Source: Micavibrio sp. UBA1672 (GTDB lineage: Bacteria > Pseudomonadota > Alphaproteobacteria > Micavibrionales > Micavibrionaceae). Taken from it: a DNA stretch of 22,694 nt. Shown in pieces: positions 14,869 to 21,171 of this stretch. The stretch covers positions 1 through 22,694 of the forward strand of contig DCKO01000063.1 in NCBI GenBank assembly GCA_002320665.1, read 5' to 3'. Within the stretch, counting starts at the first letter, position 1, and the number at the start of each line of letters is the position of its first letter. Made by a program: the position numbers and the translations under genes. Below the pieces are notes generated by a model, which searched no databases, was not told the origin of the DNA, and worked only from the letters and a program-made list of their open reading frames with translations.

Positions 14869-14902
14869 ATGCTGCGCTACAAAAAATTGTGGAATGCAGC
14901 AT
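14869..14902 (+). other. Hairpin in the esterase-HNH gap
   Basis: ATGCTGC (14869-14875) pairs with GCAGCAT (14896-14902), and inside it CTACA pairs with TGTGG across an A-rich loop. There is no good T-run, so it is a weak terminator candidate at best. Otherwise the 292-nt gap 14786-15077 contains the promoter noted at 14942 and no ORF. Confidence 0.3.
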
Positions 14903-14941
14903 AGATTTTACAGATTTTATACACGGTTTACCCACATTTTA

Positions 14942-14950
14942 TGTTATAAT
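14942..14950 (+). promoter_or_regulatory. Extended -10 promoter for the HNH gene
   Basis: TG-T-TATAAT is a full extended -10 element with a perfect -10 hexamer. No convincing -35 is found at the usual distance, which extended -10 promoters tolerate. It would give a leader of about 120 nt before the HNH ATG at 15078. Confidence 0.45.
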
Positions 14951-15077
14951 AAAATTACAAAATGCAGGATTTGTGCGGCTTATACGAAGTTCTTTTCTGC
15001 CCCTAAATCCTCACCGGCGCATAGTTTTCTTATTGGCACTAAGGGAGCTTACAGCGGAAGCACGAAAGGAGTTAGGT

Positions 15078-15647
15078 ATGAGTGCAGCAATGCCACTGGA
15101 GAAATGTACGGCTTTGGTTTTGAATGCGGATTTTAGACCGCTGAGCTATTTTCCTTTATCTGTCGTATCGTGGCAAGATGCCATGCGGGCGGTTTTTAGG
15201 GAAACAGTGACTGTGGTCTCGGAATATGAGCGCACGGTAAGATCGCCGACTAGAGAATATAAATTGCCTAGTGTGCTGGCGCTTAAGGAATATGTGCGGA
15301 CATCGGCTTCTCCGGCCTTTACAAGGTTTAATGTGTTCCTGCGGGATCAATGGAGTTGCCAATATTGCGGGGACAAGTTTAAAACCCATGAATTGACCTT
15401 TGATCATGTGGTTCCAAGGTCAAGGGGCGGGAGGACGAATTGGGAAAATATCGTAGCGGCGTGCAGACCGTGTAATACGATGAAAGGGAGCAGGTTGCCG
15501 GATGATATAGGAATGTATCCCATAATAAAACCCAGGCGACCCTCGGTCCATCAGTTACAAGAACATGGACGTAAATTCCCTCCAAATTTTCTGCACGAAA
15601 GTTGGAGGGATTTTTTATACTGGGATACGGAATTGGACGACGATTAA
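15078..15647 (+). CDS. HNH endonuclease family protein
   Basis: A 189-aa protein. The HNH/zinc-finger core runs about 86-135: C94-x2-C97, 'LTFDHVVPRSRGG' (D109-H110), 'NWENIVAAC' (N125) and C129-x2-C132. The N-terminus 'ALVLNADFRPLSYFPLSVVSWQDA' (12-35) is the standard lead-in of the alphaproteobacterial chromosomal HNH family, which is widely conserved and of unproven role (possibly DNA repair or processing). The ATG at 15078 has AAGGAG about 6 nt upstream; the frame extends 63 codons further up, but that stretch is promoter DNA. It is followed by a hairpin-rich gap rather than another close gene. Confidence 0.9.
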   Translation: MSAAMPLEKCTALVLNADFRPLSYFPLSVVSWQDAMRAVFRETVTVVSEYERTVRSPTREYKLPSVLALKEYVRTSASPAFTRFNVFLRDQWSCQYCGDKFKTHELTFDHVVPRSRGGRTNWENIVAACRPCNTMKGSRLPDDIGMYPIIKPRRPSVHQLQEHGRKFPPNFLHESWRDFLYWDTELDDD

Positions 15648-15651
15648 AAGT

Positions 15652-15950
15652 CGTTGTTGTGAGAACAAAATGAACCGAGCAAGCGCGAGGCGGACGATAG
15701 TCCGGAGCATGTTCGGCGTATGAGAACCCAATTTGATTTCTTTAGAAACAAATTGGAAAGATACAAAAGAATTGGCATGCCACGGAGAGCGGTTTTTTGT
15801 GGCCTCTGCCGATAGGAGAGCATCTTTAATGCTCAATAACCACAGGGCAAAGAGAGTTTTGCCTGAATAAGGAACAAGGAACAAAGCGTATTGCTAATAC
15901 GTGAGTGACGAGTGACGATAATCAGGTGAAATAATCAAGGTTCCTGTAAC
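15652..15950 (+). ncRNA. Hairpin-rich candidate structured RNA / long leader
   Basis: In the gap of 324 nt before the next gene at least six local hairpins follow one another. They are CGGAC gata GTCCG (15691-15704), CCAATTTG-a-TTTC ttta GAAA-CAAATTGG (15728-15756), GCCAC...GTGGC (about 15779-15803), GAGCAT cttta ATGCTC, GGCAAA...TTTGCC, and CGTATT gct AATACG (15887-15901). CCGA/TCGG also close around the first. No ORF of note and no T-run terminator are present. It may be the leader of the membrane-protein gene at 15972 or a separate RNA. The last hairpin belongs to repeat family 2. No known RNA family recognised. Confidence 0.35.
15872..15912 (+). repeat. Dispersed palindromic repeat, family 2, copy 2
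   Basis: The core is AAAGCGTATT gct AATACGTGAG followed by TGACGAG, with a perfect 6-bp stem at 15887-15901. It shares the 9-mer CTCGTCACT (minus strand) with copy 3 (21186-21236) and the AAAG...TGAG-GA-CGA frame with copy 1 (10745-10782). GGAAC is also repeated directly just upstream. Confidence 0.5.
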
Positions 15951-15971
15951 GTGCAAAGAAAGGAGGCTGTT

Positions 15972-16340
15972 ATGTTTACACATATCACTAATCTTGCACA
16001 TGGACGCTCACTCATGGAAGCTGTAGGATTTTTTCTGTTCTACACAATTCTGCTAGTTGGGCTGTCAACGTTCCTTGGCCACTATATGGGGACATTCGGC
16101 ATGATCGATGTTACGACTGTCGGTAGTTTCTTTGATGGCGGCCACTGGCATACGCTGGTTGGAACAGGATGGGTTCTTATCCTGTCCAGTATGATATTGA
16201 CTGGCAAGAAACTGACGAATGACATGATGTCAGTGATTATTGCTCTGGTTGGTATCTATTTGGCACACACAGTTGATGTTGTTTTGGGTATGGTTGTTGT
16301 ATCTTACCTGACAACTGTGGATACCAAAAAGTTAGTATAA
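15972..16340 (+). CDS. Small integral membrane protein, unknown function
   Basis: A 122-aa protein starting at the ATG at 15972, fixed by a strong AGGAGG 5-6 nt upstream; an earlier in-frame GTG (15951) lacks one. Hydrophobic segments lie at about 16-36, 62-78 and 86-116, the last long enough for one or two helices. That gives three or four membrane spans with short, mostly uncharged loops. 'GHYMGTFG' and 'GGHWHTLVG' contain several His that could bind a ligand or metal, but this is only a remark. I do not recognise the family. It is monocistronic: a long structured leader precedes it and a rho-independent terminator follows at 16381. Confidence 0.7.
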   Translation: MFTHITNLAHGRSLMEAVGFFLFYTILLVGLSTFLGHYMGTFGMIDVTTVGSFFDGGHWHTLVGTGWVLILSSMILTGKKLTNDMMSVIIALVGIYLAHTVDVVLGMVVVSYLTTVDTKKLV

Positions 16341-16380
16341 TGACCTCCTGATCTAACAGGAGCGCTAACTCCCCCCACTA

Positions 16381-16410
16381 AAGCCGGACTTTATGGTTCG
16401 GCTTTTTTTT
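16381..16410 (+). terminator. Rho-independent terminator of the small membrane protein gene
   Basis: AAGCCGGAC (16381-16389), loop TTTATG, GTTCGGCTT (16396-16404): a 9-bp stem with one G-U pair, then a run of T to 16410. A smaller hairpin, CTCCTG atctaa CAGGAG (16345-16362), comes just before it. The T-run overlaps the stop codon of the convergent gene at 16409. Confidence 0.9.
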
Positions 16411-17200
16411 ATTGTTGCTGTTGAAGTTTTTCAAGAAACTTGGTTTTAGTGTTCTCGTAAATTTTATCGAAGATATCTTTGACTTCTTCGAAAGACTGAC
16501 CGCTTTTGAATTCAGGTTGGTAGAGTAGAAATAATAGAAATTTATCTAACTTGGTGAATTTTATATTTGTTTTGGTTTTATCAGAAAGCAAGCTAAAAGG
16601 TTGATCTTCTAGATATCCCCCTAAACCAAAAGCACTATAATATTCCATGGCAGTTATATGTTTAGCGGCAGGATGATTAATGTCTATTAAGGTAAGTACA
16701 GCCCCTAAGTTTTTCAGATTACTGCCATCGCTTAGAACTAAACCAACTGCGCCTTCAGCACGACTTTTTATCTCCTCATACCATTTTCTTATGCTACCTT
16801 TGGTTGCCATGTTTTGCTCAAGATGTGGTTCAATGTTTGCAAAGGTTTTATCTATGTCATCAGTATAAATAATTCTGAAATTTGATTCATGATTTACATT
16901 TATATTAATAGGAATAAAAGGCGCTAATTGTTTTGATACATCAACAATAAGTGGTAAGAATTTTTGTGCATTTTTTCCTCTAACAGAAAACTTGATAGAT
17001 TTGTTCCACTTCAAGATATAATTTCTTTTGTAAATACCTGTAGCTTCTGAATCGGCCCGTAATTGTTTTTCAAAAGCAAACCAAACACATTCCTTTTCCT
17101 GAATACATTCATCAACGGTGGTGGCTTTGTATGGTTTTTCCTGCGCATAAACAGAGGCCGGAAAAACAAGTAATACAATCAAAATTAAAAAACGGAGCAT
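16409..17200 (-). CDS. Exported protein, DUF2927-like
   Basis: A 263-aa protein with a clear signal peptide (MLRFLILIVLLVFPASVYA, cut at 19/20). The mature part opens with 'TTVDECIQEKECVWFAFEKQ' (two Cys, probably a disulfide). It continues 'LKWNKSIKFSVRG' and 'NFRIIYTDD', which resemble the start of the DUF2927 domain: a strand-rich segment after a W-x-x-x-I/V-x-V motif. 'AVGLVLSDGSNLKNLGAVLTLID' and 'YYSAFGLGG' fit the family's later conserved part. The function of DUF2927 is unknown; members are secreted or periplasmic alphaproteobacterial proteins. The family call is made from motif memory and is moderate. The ATG at 17200 has no strong SD. Copy B of repeat family 1 ends 11 nt upstream and therefore probably lies in its leader. 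Confidence 0.6.
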   Translation of the reverse strand: MLRFLILIVLLVFPASVYAQEKPYKATTVDECIQEKECVWFAFEKQLRADSEATGIYKRNYILKWNKSIKFSVRGKNAQKFLPLIVDVSKQLAPFIPININVNHESNFRIIYTDDIDKTFANIEPHLEQNMATKGSIRKWYEEIKSRAEGAVGLVLSDGSNLKNLGAVLTLIDINHPAAKHITAMEYYSAFGLGGYLEDQPFSLLSDKTKTNIKFTKLDKFLLFLLYQPEFKSGQSFEEVKDIFDKIYENTKTKFLEKLQQQQ

Positions 17201-17211
17201 GATGTTTCTTT

Positions 17212-17305
17212 CGTCATTCCCTGAATTTCCGGTTAGGAAATTCTAAGGGAATCTATATTTAAAATGGATCGCCCTAGAATTGGTATATCAATTCGGGCGA
17301 TGACG
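17212..17305. repeat. Two-hairpin palindromic repeat, family 1, copy B
   Basis: It has the same ends as copy A: CGTCATTCCC and GGGCGATGACG. Hairpin 1 is CCC-t-GAATTTCC ggtta GGAAATTC-taa-GGG (8-bp inner stem). Hairpin 2 is CGCCC-ta-GAATTG gtatat CAATTC-GGGCG. The inner stems differ in sequence from copy A, yet both copies pair. It lies between the rpmE terminator and the DUF2927-like gene. Confidence 0.7.
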
Positions 17306-17324
17306 CAAAAGGCTATAAACAAAA

Positions 17325-17348
17325 ACGCCCTTTCAAGCAAAAGGGCGT
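17325..17348 (-). terminator. Rho-independent terminator of rpmE
   Basis: A perfect 9-bp stem: ACGCCCTTT (17325-17333), loop caagca, AAAGGGCGT (17340-17348). On the minus strand it is followed by TTTTTGTTT, so it ends the rpmE transcript 34 nt after the stop codon. Confidence 0.9.
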
Positions 17349-17382
17349 CTTAAGAATGCTGTTGCGTATGAAGGTGGAAGAA

Positions 17383-17640
17383 TTATTTCTTCTCTTCTTC
17401 TTTTTTGTCGCCAGTACCGCCAGCAGACATGAAGTTTCCGAAACGGCTCTGGAATTTATCAAGCTGACCTTTTTCGATAACCTTACCTGTACCGCCTTGC
17501 CATGCAGGGTGTGTCAAAGGATCAACGTCCAGACGAAGCACATCGCCTTCTTTGCCGTAGGTGCTGCGTGTTTTATATTCTGTTCCATCTGTCTGTACGA
17601 CAGTAATTTCATGGTAATCTGGATGTATATCTGCTTTCAT
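17383..17640 (-). CDS. rpmE: 50S ribosomal protein bL31
   Basis: An 85-aa protein from the ATG at 17640 (MKADIHPDYHEI). The longer upstream frame, which begins with a cryptic start, is promoter and leader DNA. 'TDGTEYKTRSTYG' and 'LDVDPLTHPAWQGG' are the family hallmarks. The zinc-binding cysteines are absent, as in the zinc-independent alphaproteobacterial bL31, so it would not respond to zinc limitation by zinc loss. The tail is Gly- then Lys/Glu-rich. It is monocistronic, with its own terminator, and divergent from epmA. Confidence 0.95.
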   Translation of the reverse strand: MKADIHPDYHEITVVQTDGTEYKTRSTYGKEGDVLRLDVDPLTHPAWQGGTGKVIEKGQLDKFQSRFGNFMSAGGTGDKKEEEKK

Positions 17641-17759
17641 AGCAATTCTCTTTTCAAATCGTAAATTCTTAATTCTCGGCTCAATAGCCCCTTGAATAGG
17701 GCGCATTTTTAACGTTAACTTCGTTGAAATGCAAGAGTTTTTTATAACAAGGTTTAAAT

Positions 17760-18791
17760 ATGTCTTGGTGGTTGCCGCATAATTTTGAAAAAAGCCGTGA
17801 AAATCTGGAGAAACGGGCGCAAATCTTCAAGGCTTTGCGCGGGTTTTTTGATGGAAGAGGCTATGTTGAGGTGCAGACTCCGGCGTTGCAGGTTTGTCCG
17901 GTGATGGAGGCGCATATTCACGGTTTTGCCACGCGTTTCGAGAATAAGGCCTCTGGTGTGTCTCAAGAGCTTTATTTACACACCAGCCCTGAATTTGACA
18001 TGAAGAAGCTGCTGGTGGCGGGGATGGAGGCGATATACTCTCTTGGGCCTGTCTTTCGTAATGGGGATTACAGTGCGTGTCACAGGCCGGAATTTACATT
18101 GCTGGAGTGGTATAGGGTTGGTGAGGATTATCGCTATCTTATGGATGAAACTGTGGATTTATTGCGGGAAGTGGCTAAGGCTCTTGGGGTGGAAACTTAT
18201 ACACATGAGGCGATAGAATGTGATCCCTTTGGTCAGCTCCAGAAAATCAGCGTGGTGGAGGCGTTTAAAACCTATGCGCATATGGATATCAGCGCCATTT
18301 TGGAAGATGTGGAAGGTTTTCGGATTATGGCGCAGGGGCAGGGGATTCGTACTACGGATTCGGATGAGTGGGATGATATATTTCATGCGATCATGGCGGA
18401 GAGAATTGAGCCGAATTTAGGGCAGGGCGCACCGACAATCCTTTATGATTATCCGGTGTCTATGGCGGCGCTATCGCGTAAGAAACCGGATGATCTGCGT
18501 TTTGCCGAGCGTTTCGAGCTTTATGTGTGTGGGGTAGAGCTAGCCAATGCCTATTCCGAGCTGTGTGATGCAACGGAGCAGCGTGCACGTTATGAGACAG
18601 AAATGGCACTTAAGAAAAAGCTTTATGGTGAAATCTATCCGCCGGACGAAGAGTTTTTTAAGGCGCTGGAGCATGGTTTGCTGGACTGCGCGGGGATTGC
18701 TCTGGGTGTGGATCGTTTGGTGATGCTGGCATGTGGGACAGGCGATATAGGCGATGTGCTCTGGGCACCTGTGGCAATAGGTGCTGACTAG
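17760..18791 (+). CDS. epmA: EF-P--(R)-beta-lysine ligase (EpmA/GenX/PoxA)
   Basis: A 343-aa class II lysyl-tRNA-synthetase-like protein without the anticodon-binding domain. Motif 2 is in 'GPVFRNGDYSACHRPEFTLLEW' (96-117, R100/E111) and motif 3 in 'GIALGVDRLVML' near the C-terminus. Known EpmA enzymes attach beta-lysine to a conserved Lys of elongation factor P, helping ribosomes through polyproline stretches. Neither efp nor the aminomutase gene epmB is in this window. The ATG at 17760 has a weak AAGG about 9 nt upstream. Its stop overlaps the stop of the convergent 109-aa gene by 4 bases (CTAG). Confidence 0.93.
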   Translation: MSWWLPHNFEKSRENLEKRAQIFKALRGFFDGRGYVEVQTPALQVCPVMEAHIHGFATRFENKASGVSQELYLHTSPEFDMKKLLVAGMEAIYSLGPVFRNGDYSACHRPEFTLLEWYRVGEDYRYLMDETVDLLREVAKALGVETYTHEAIECDPFGQLQKISVVEAFKTYAHMDISAILEDVEGFRIMAQGQGIRTTDSDEWDDIFHAIMAERIEPNLGQGAPTILYDYPVSMAALSRKKPDDLRFAERFELYVCGVELANAYSELCDATEQRARYETEMALKKKLYGEIYPPDEEFFKALEHGLLDCAGIALGVDRLVMLACGTGDIGDVLWAPVAIGAD

Positions 18792-19117
18792 CGGCTAATC
18801 AGCTGGATGTTTCTGGCCTTTTGAATTTTGAATTCATCACTAACCTGAACGAGTGTAATGAAATCAGCTTTTTGCAAGTGTGACTTGGCGCTGTTTTGTA
18901 TCTCTAGGCCTGAGTCTTGGACGCGGCCCATCTCGTCCAGAAAGCTCAAAGTGTTCATTTCGGCATCAAATTCTGCATATTCTGGCTCAGCGGAGAGTTG
19001 CTTGGTGTAGAATAAATAGACCTGACCGCTTTTATTTACGGCTATGTCGAATTGAGAAATATCTTTTAGATTCGGTAAAACAAATGAGGACATATCATCG
19101 TTTATGTCTGATGTCAT
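18788..19117 (-). CDS. Hypothetical 109-aa protein with a sequestered ribosome-binding site
   Basis: A soluble-looking, mildly acidic protein with predicted mixed strand/helix content and no signal, TM or Cys. I do not recognise a family. The start at 19117 (MTSDINDDM) is supported by GAGGA nine nt upstream. That GAGGA is inside a perfect 14-bp stem whose other arm is codons 7-12 of the gene itself, with the ATG in the loop (19084-19133), suggesting translation is controlled by RNA folding. It lies 59 nt downstream of the acidic repeat-protein gene on the same strand, with no terminator between them, so one transcript is likely. Confidence 0.65.
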   Translation of the reverse strand: MTSDINDDMSSFVLPNLKDISQFDIAVNKSGQVYLFYTKQLSAEPEYAEFDAEMNTLSFLDEMGRVQDSGLEIQNSAKSHLQKADFITLVQVSDEFKIQKARNIQLISR

Positions 19118-19133
19118 AGTGATATGTCCTCAT
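19084..19133 (-). promoter_or_regulatory. SD-sequestering mRNA hairpin (candidate translational switch)
   Basis: On the minus strand ATGAGGACATATCA (19133-19120) is exactly complementary to TGATATGTCCTCAT (19097-19084). The stem is 14 bp without mismatch, with a 22-nt loop. The 5' arm holds the GAGGA ribosome-binding site and the loop holds the ATG (19117-19115) of the 109-aa gene; the 3' arm is coding sequence. Only 5 of 14 pairs are G-C, so a temperature-sensitive or protein-assisted opening is plausible. Confidence 0.6.
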
Positions 19134-19176
19134 GAATATTATGTATAGATAGAAATGTGTTTGTCTCGGAGGAGGC

Positions 19177-19662
19177 TTATGAATGTAATTCTATACCACC
19201 GATTTCCAATACAGGATTATCGCCAGTAAGATCATTGATATTTGTCCATCCGCCTTCGGCCGCACCAGTGTTTAATAAAACGCCATCGCCAGTGCCGGCG
19301 ATTGGTTGCCAGCCTGTCGGGTCTATCAATTGATTAATTATGTCCTGAATTATGTCAGGGGCGATGGGCTCTTCAGGCATAACGGGTTGGCCTATGATGT
19401 TATCTCCTCCGTCAAAACCAGGCGGAATTACAACAGGCTCTTCGGGCATAACGGGTTGGCCTATGATGTTATCTCCTCCGTCAAAACCAGGCGGAATCAC
19501 GACAGGCTCTTCTGGCAGAGTTGTGGTTATATCAGGGTTTTCGTCAAGGAATTGTTTTATGGCATCTGAAAACGAGGGATCGTCAAGATCTATTTGATCA
19601 ATTTCTATGCCTAAGTCTTCAACGGTTAGCGTTGGTAATTCGTTTTCTTCTATTTCTGCCAT
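19177..19662 (-). CDS. Acidic protein with two identical 23-residue tandem repeats, unknown function
   Basis: A 161-aa protein from the ATG at 19662 (MAEIEENELPT), with AAAGGG about 8 nt upstream; an in-frame GTG three codons earlier overlaps that SD. It is strongly acidic with no Cys. The N-terminal third is Asp/Glu/Ile-rich. A Pro/Gly-rich linker consists of two perfect copies of EEPVVIPPGFDGGDNIIGQP plus VMP, with a third copy just begun (MPEEP). The C-terminus, from about 110, is Gly/Thr/Asn-rich ('GWTNINDLTGDNPVLEIGG'). Probably largely disordered; no signal peptide or TM. No family recognised. A secretion or surface role is possible but unsupported. It lies between the EndoU-like gene and the 109-aa gene. 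Confidence 0.65.
   Translation of the reverse strand: MAEIEENELPTLTVEDLGIEIDQIDLDDPSFSDAIKQFLDENPDITTTLPEEPVVIPPGFDGGDNIIGQPVMPEEPVVIPPGFDGGDNIIGQPVMPEEPIAPDIIQDIINQLIDPTGWQPIAGTGDGVLLNTGAAEGGWTNINDLTGDNPVLEIGGIELHS
19367..19504. repeat. 69-bp in-frame tandem duplication (two copies)
   Basis: Unit 1 is 19367-19435 and unit 2 is 19436-19504. They differ at only three positions, all transitions and all synonymous, so the encoded 23-residue repeats are identical. A 12-nt start of a third unit follows at 19505. Confidence 0.95.
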
Positions 19663-19700
19663 TTTAGTCACCCTTTAATTTTTAAATCTAGAATATTGTC

Positions 19701-19730
19701 ACTATAGCATGTAAAGATAAAAAAAATCAA
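19701..19730 (-). promoter_or_regulatory. Promoter for the acidic repeat protein
   Basis: On the minus strand: TTGATT (19730-19725), an 18-nt spacer, then TATAGT (19706-19701). The expected start is about 33 nt before the ATG at 19662. It lies just after the EndoU-like gene's stop (19738), so the pair of genes below need not depend on fbaB transcription. Confidence 0.4.
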
Positions 19731-19737
19731 ATAAGAG

Positions 19738-20199
19738 TTAGTTGTTATTGGCAGGGCAGGGATTGGCTTGTGTGTTGGTGGGGTAGGCCGTGATGATGCG
19801 GGTTTTGCTCTGATTCAGGACGACACGGACTTTGATGTTTTCCTTCATGGTTTCTGCGACGAAATAGTCATTATTCTCTTTTCTCCACGGTAGATTATCA
19901 TTGGCAGCGATTGTCTGCACGGTTGTGATAATATCTTCTTCGCTCCAATCAAGGGGGAATTCACTTTTGCAAGGCTTTCCAGCTCCGAATTTATGGCCGC
20001 CGCCGTGTTCATCCCCGTAAAGGATATGGGTGATGCTTTGTTCTGTCAGGATAGGGTGGGGGCGAGGTTTGTCTTTTAATGCTGAATAATCAATTGTGCC
20101 GGGTGTGTGGTCAAAAACAAAAAGGGCTATGGCATAAAGAAGCGCAAAAGCCAGAATGAATTTTCCGGTCGATCGCGCTCCTGATTTATTTTTAGTCAT
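19738..20199 (-). CDS. Membrane-anchored EndoU-like nuclease domain protein
   Basis: A 153-aa protein. One N-terminal TM helix (about 13-30) is preceded by a Lys/Arg-rich cytoplasmic end, which places the domain outside the cytoplasm. From residue 56 it matches the bacterial EndoU pattern: 'THILYGDEHGGGHKFG' with H58 and H69, 'FPLDWSEEDIITTVQTIA' (81-98) and 'KVRVVLNQSKTRIITAYPT' (123-141) with T137 and Y139. In bacterial EndoU toxins two His plus this Thr/Tyr segment form the RNA-cleaving site. Such domains usually sit at the ends of large contact-dependent toxins; here it stands alone with a membrane anchor and no recognised immunity gene. The start is 12 nt after the fbaB stop, so it may ride on that transcript. 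The domain call is from motif memory. Confidence 0.65.
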   Translation of the reverse strand: MTKNKSGARSTGKFILAFALLYAIALFVFDHTPGTIDYSALKDKPRPHPILTEQSITHILYGDEHGGGHKFGAGKPCKSEFPLDWSEEDIITTVQTIAANDNLPWRKENNDYFVAETMKENIKVRVVLNQSKTRIITAYPTNTQANPCPANNN

Positions 20200-20211
20200 G
20201 AATTATCTTTG

Positions 20212-21138
20212 TTACGCTTTGTAGATATCCATGATCTTGCTGAGCATATCCAGCGCATCACTGTTTTCACGTTGGAAGGAGTTACGGCCGATGATTGAGC
20301 CGTTACCGCCGCCATCACGGATGTCTTTGGCATCTTGGTAAACGGCATCCGCACCTTTGGCAGCGCCACCGGAAAAGACCACAATGCGGCGGCCATTATA
20401 GCAAGAGCGTACAACTTCCTTCACGCGGGCTGCTTGGCTTGAGATATCAATGTTGTTTTCTTCAAAGACTTTTTTGGCTTCGGCTTGCATGATGTGATCA
20501 GTTGGTAGCTTTACCTTCACGATATGCGCGCCAAGCAAGCAAGCCATATGCGCGGCATAAGCGATGACGTCCATAGCGGTTTCGCCTTCTTTGGTAACAC
20601 CTTCACCGCGTGCGTAGGACCAGACCACAGAGGCTAGGCCTACGTCTTTGGCTTCGCGGATCATGTCACGGACTTCTTCCATCATGTCGAATTGGTTGTC
20701 AGAGCCTGGGTAGATTGTAAATCCAACAGCGCTACAGCCTAGTTCAAGGGCGTCTTGTATGCTGCCTGTGATGGCTTGGTTGGCATCTTGATTTTTGCCA
20801 GAGGCCAGAGAGTTTGAGCTGTTATATTTTAAAATTGTCGGGATTTGTCCTGCGAATGTATCAGCGCCGGCTTGAAGTGACCCTAATGGCGCAGCGTAAG
20901 CATTGCAGCCGGAATCAATAGCAAGTTGGTAGTGATAATGTGGGTCATAACCAGCAGGGTTTTTGGCGAAGGATCTGGCTGGGCCATGTTCGAAACCTTG
21001 ATCAACCGGCAGAATTACCATTTTACCTGTGCCGGCTAGTGCGCCAGTGTTGAGCATGCGTACAAGGTTGCCCTTAACGCCGGCATTTTCATTCTCGTAA
21101 CAATCAATAATCTTTTTAACTTCTGATGTTAAACCCAT
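20212..21138 (-). CDS. fbaB: Class I fructose-bisphosphate aldolase (DhnA type)
   Basis: A 308-aa TIM-barrel aldolase of the bacterial/archaeal DhnA branch. 'MVILPVDQGFEHGP' (40-53) is the phosphate/active-site loop, and 'GAHIVKVKLPTDH' (203-215) carries the Schiff-base lysine (K208 or K210). 'IVVFSGGAAKG' and 'GGGNGSIIGRNSFQR' near the C-terminus bind phosphate. It interconverts fructose-1,6-bisphosphate with glyceraldehyde-3-phosphate and dihydroxyacetone phosphate. The ATG at 21138 has GAGGAA about 8 nt upstream; a TTG five codons earlier is not needed. gap, encoding the next glycolytic enzyme, lies 1.2 kb upstream on the same strand. A large imperfect palindrome sits in the leader region (21172-21250). 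Confidence 0.92.
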   Translation of the reverse strand: MGLTSEVKKIIDCYENENAGVKGNLVRMLNTGALAGTGKMVILPVDQGFEHGPARSFAKNPAGYDPHYHYQLAIDSGCNAYAAPLGSLQAGADTFAGQIPTILKYNSSNSLASGKNQDANQAITGSIQDALELGCSAVGFTIYPGSDNQFDMMEEVRDMIREAKDVGLASVVWSYARGEGVTKEGETAMDVIAYAAHMACLLGAHIVKVKLPTDHIMQAEAKKVFEENNIDISSQAARVKEVVRSCYNGRRIVVFSGGAAKGADAVYQDAKDIRDGGGNGSIIGRNSFQRENSDALDMLSKIMDIYKA

Positions 21139-21171
21139 TCTCTTTTTCCTCAAATATTCTAGAGCTTTGAT

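Noticed and set aside
14889..15077. 63-codon N-terminal extension of the HNH protein
   Set aside because: It covers promoter DNA (extended -10 at 14942) and lacks an SD; the ATG at 15078 has AAGGAG and matches the family's usual start.
15778..15795. 18-mer shared with 22195-22212 with one mismatch (TGCCACGGAGA-CGGTTT)
   Set aside because: About one such pair is expected by chance in a window this long, and the surroundings do not align.
19179..19229. 16-codon plus-strand ORF preceded by GGAGGAGG
   Set aside because: The SD match is excellent, but the ORF is tiny, antisense to the end of the acidic protein gene, and has no promoter or conserved content; the purine run is probably chance.
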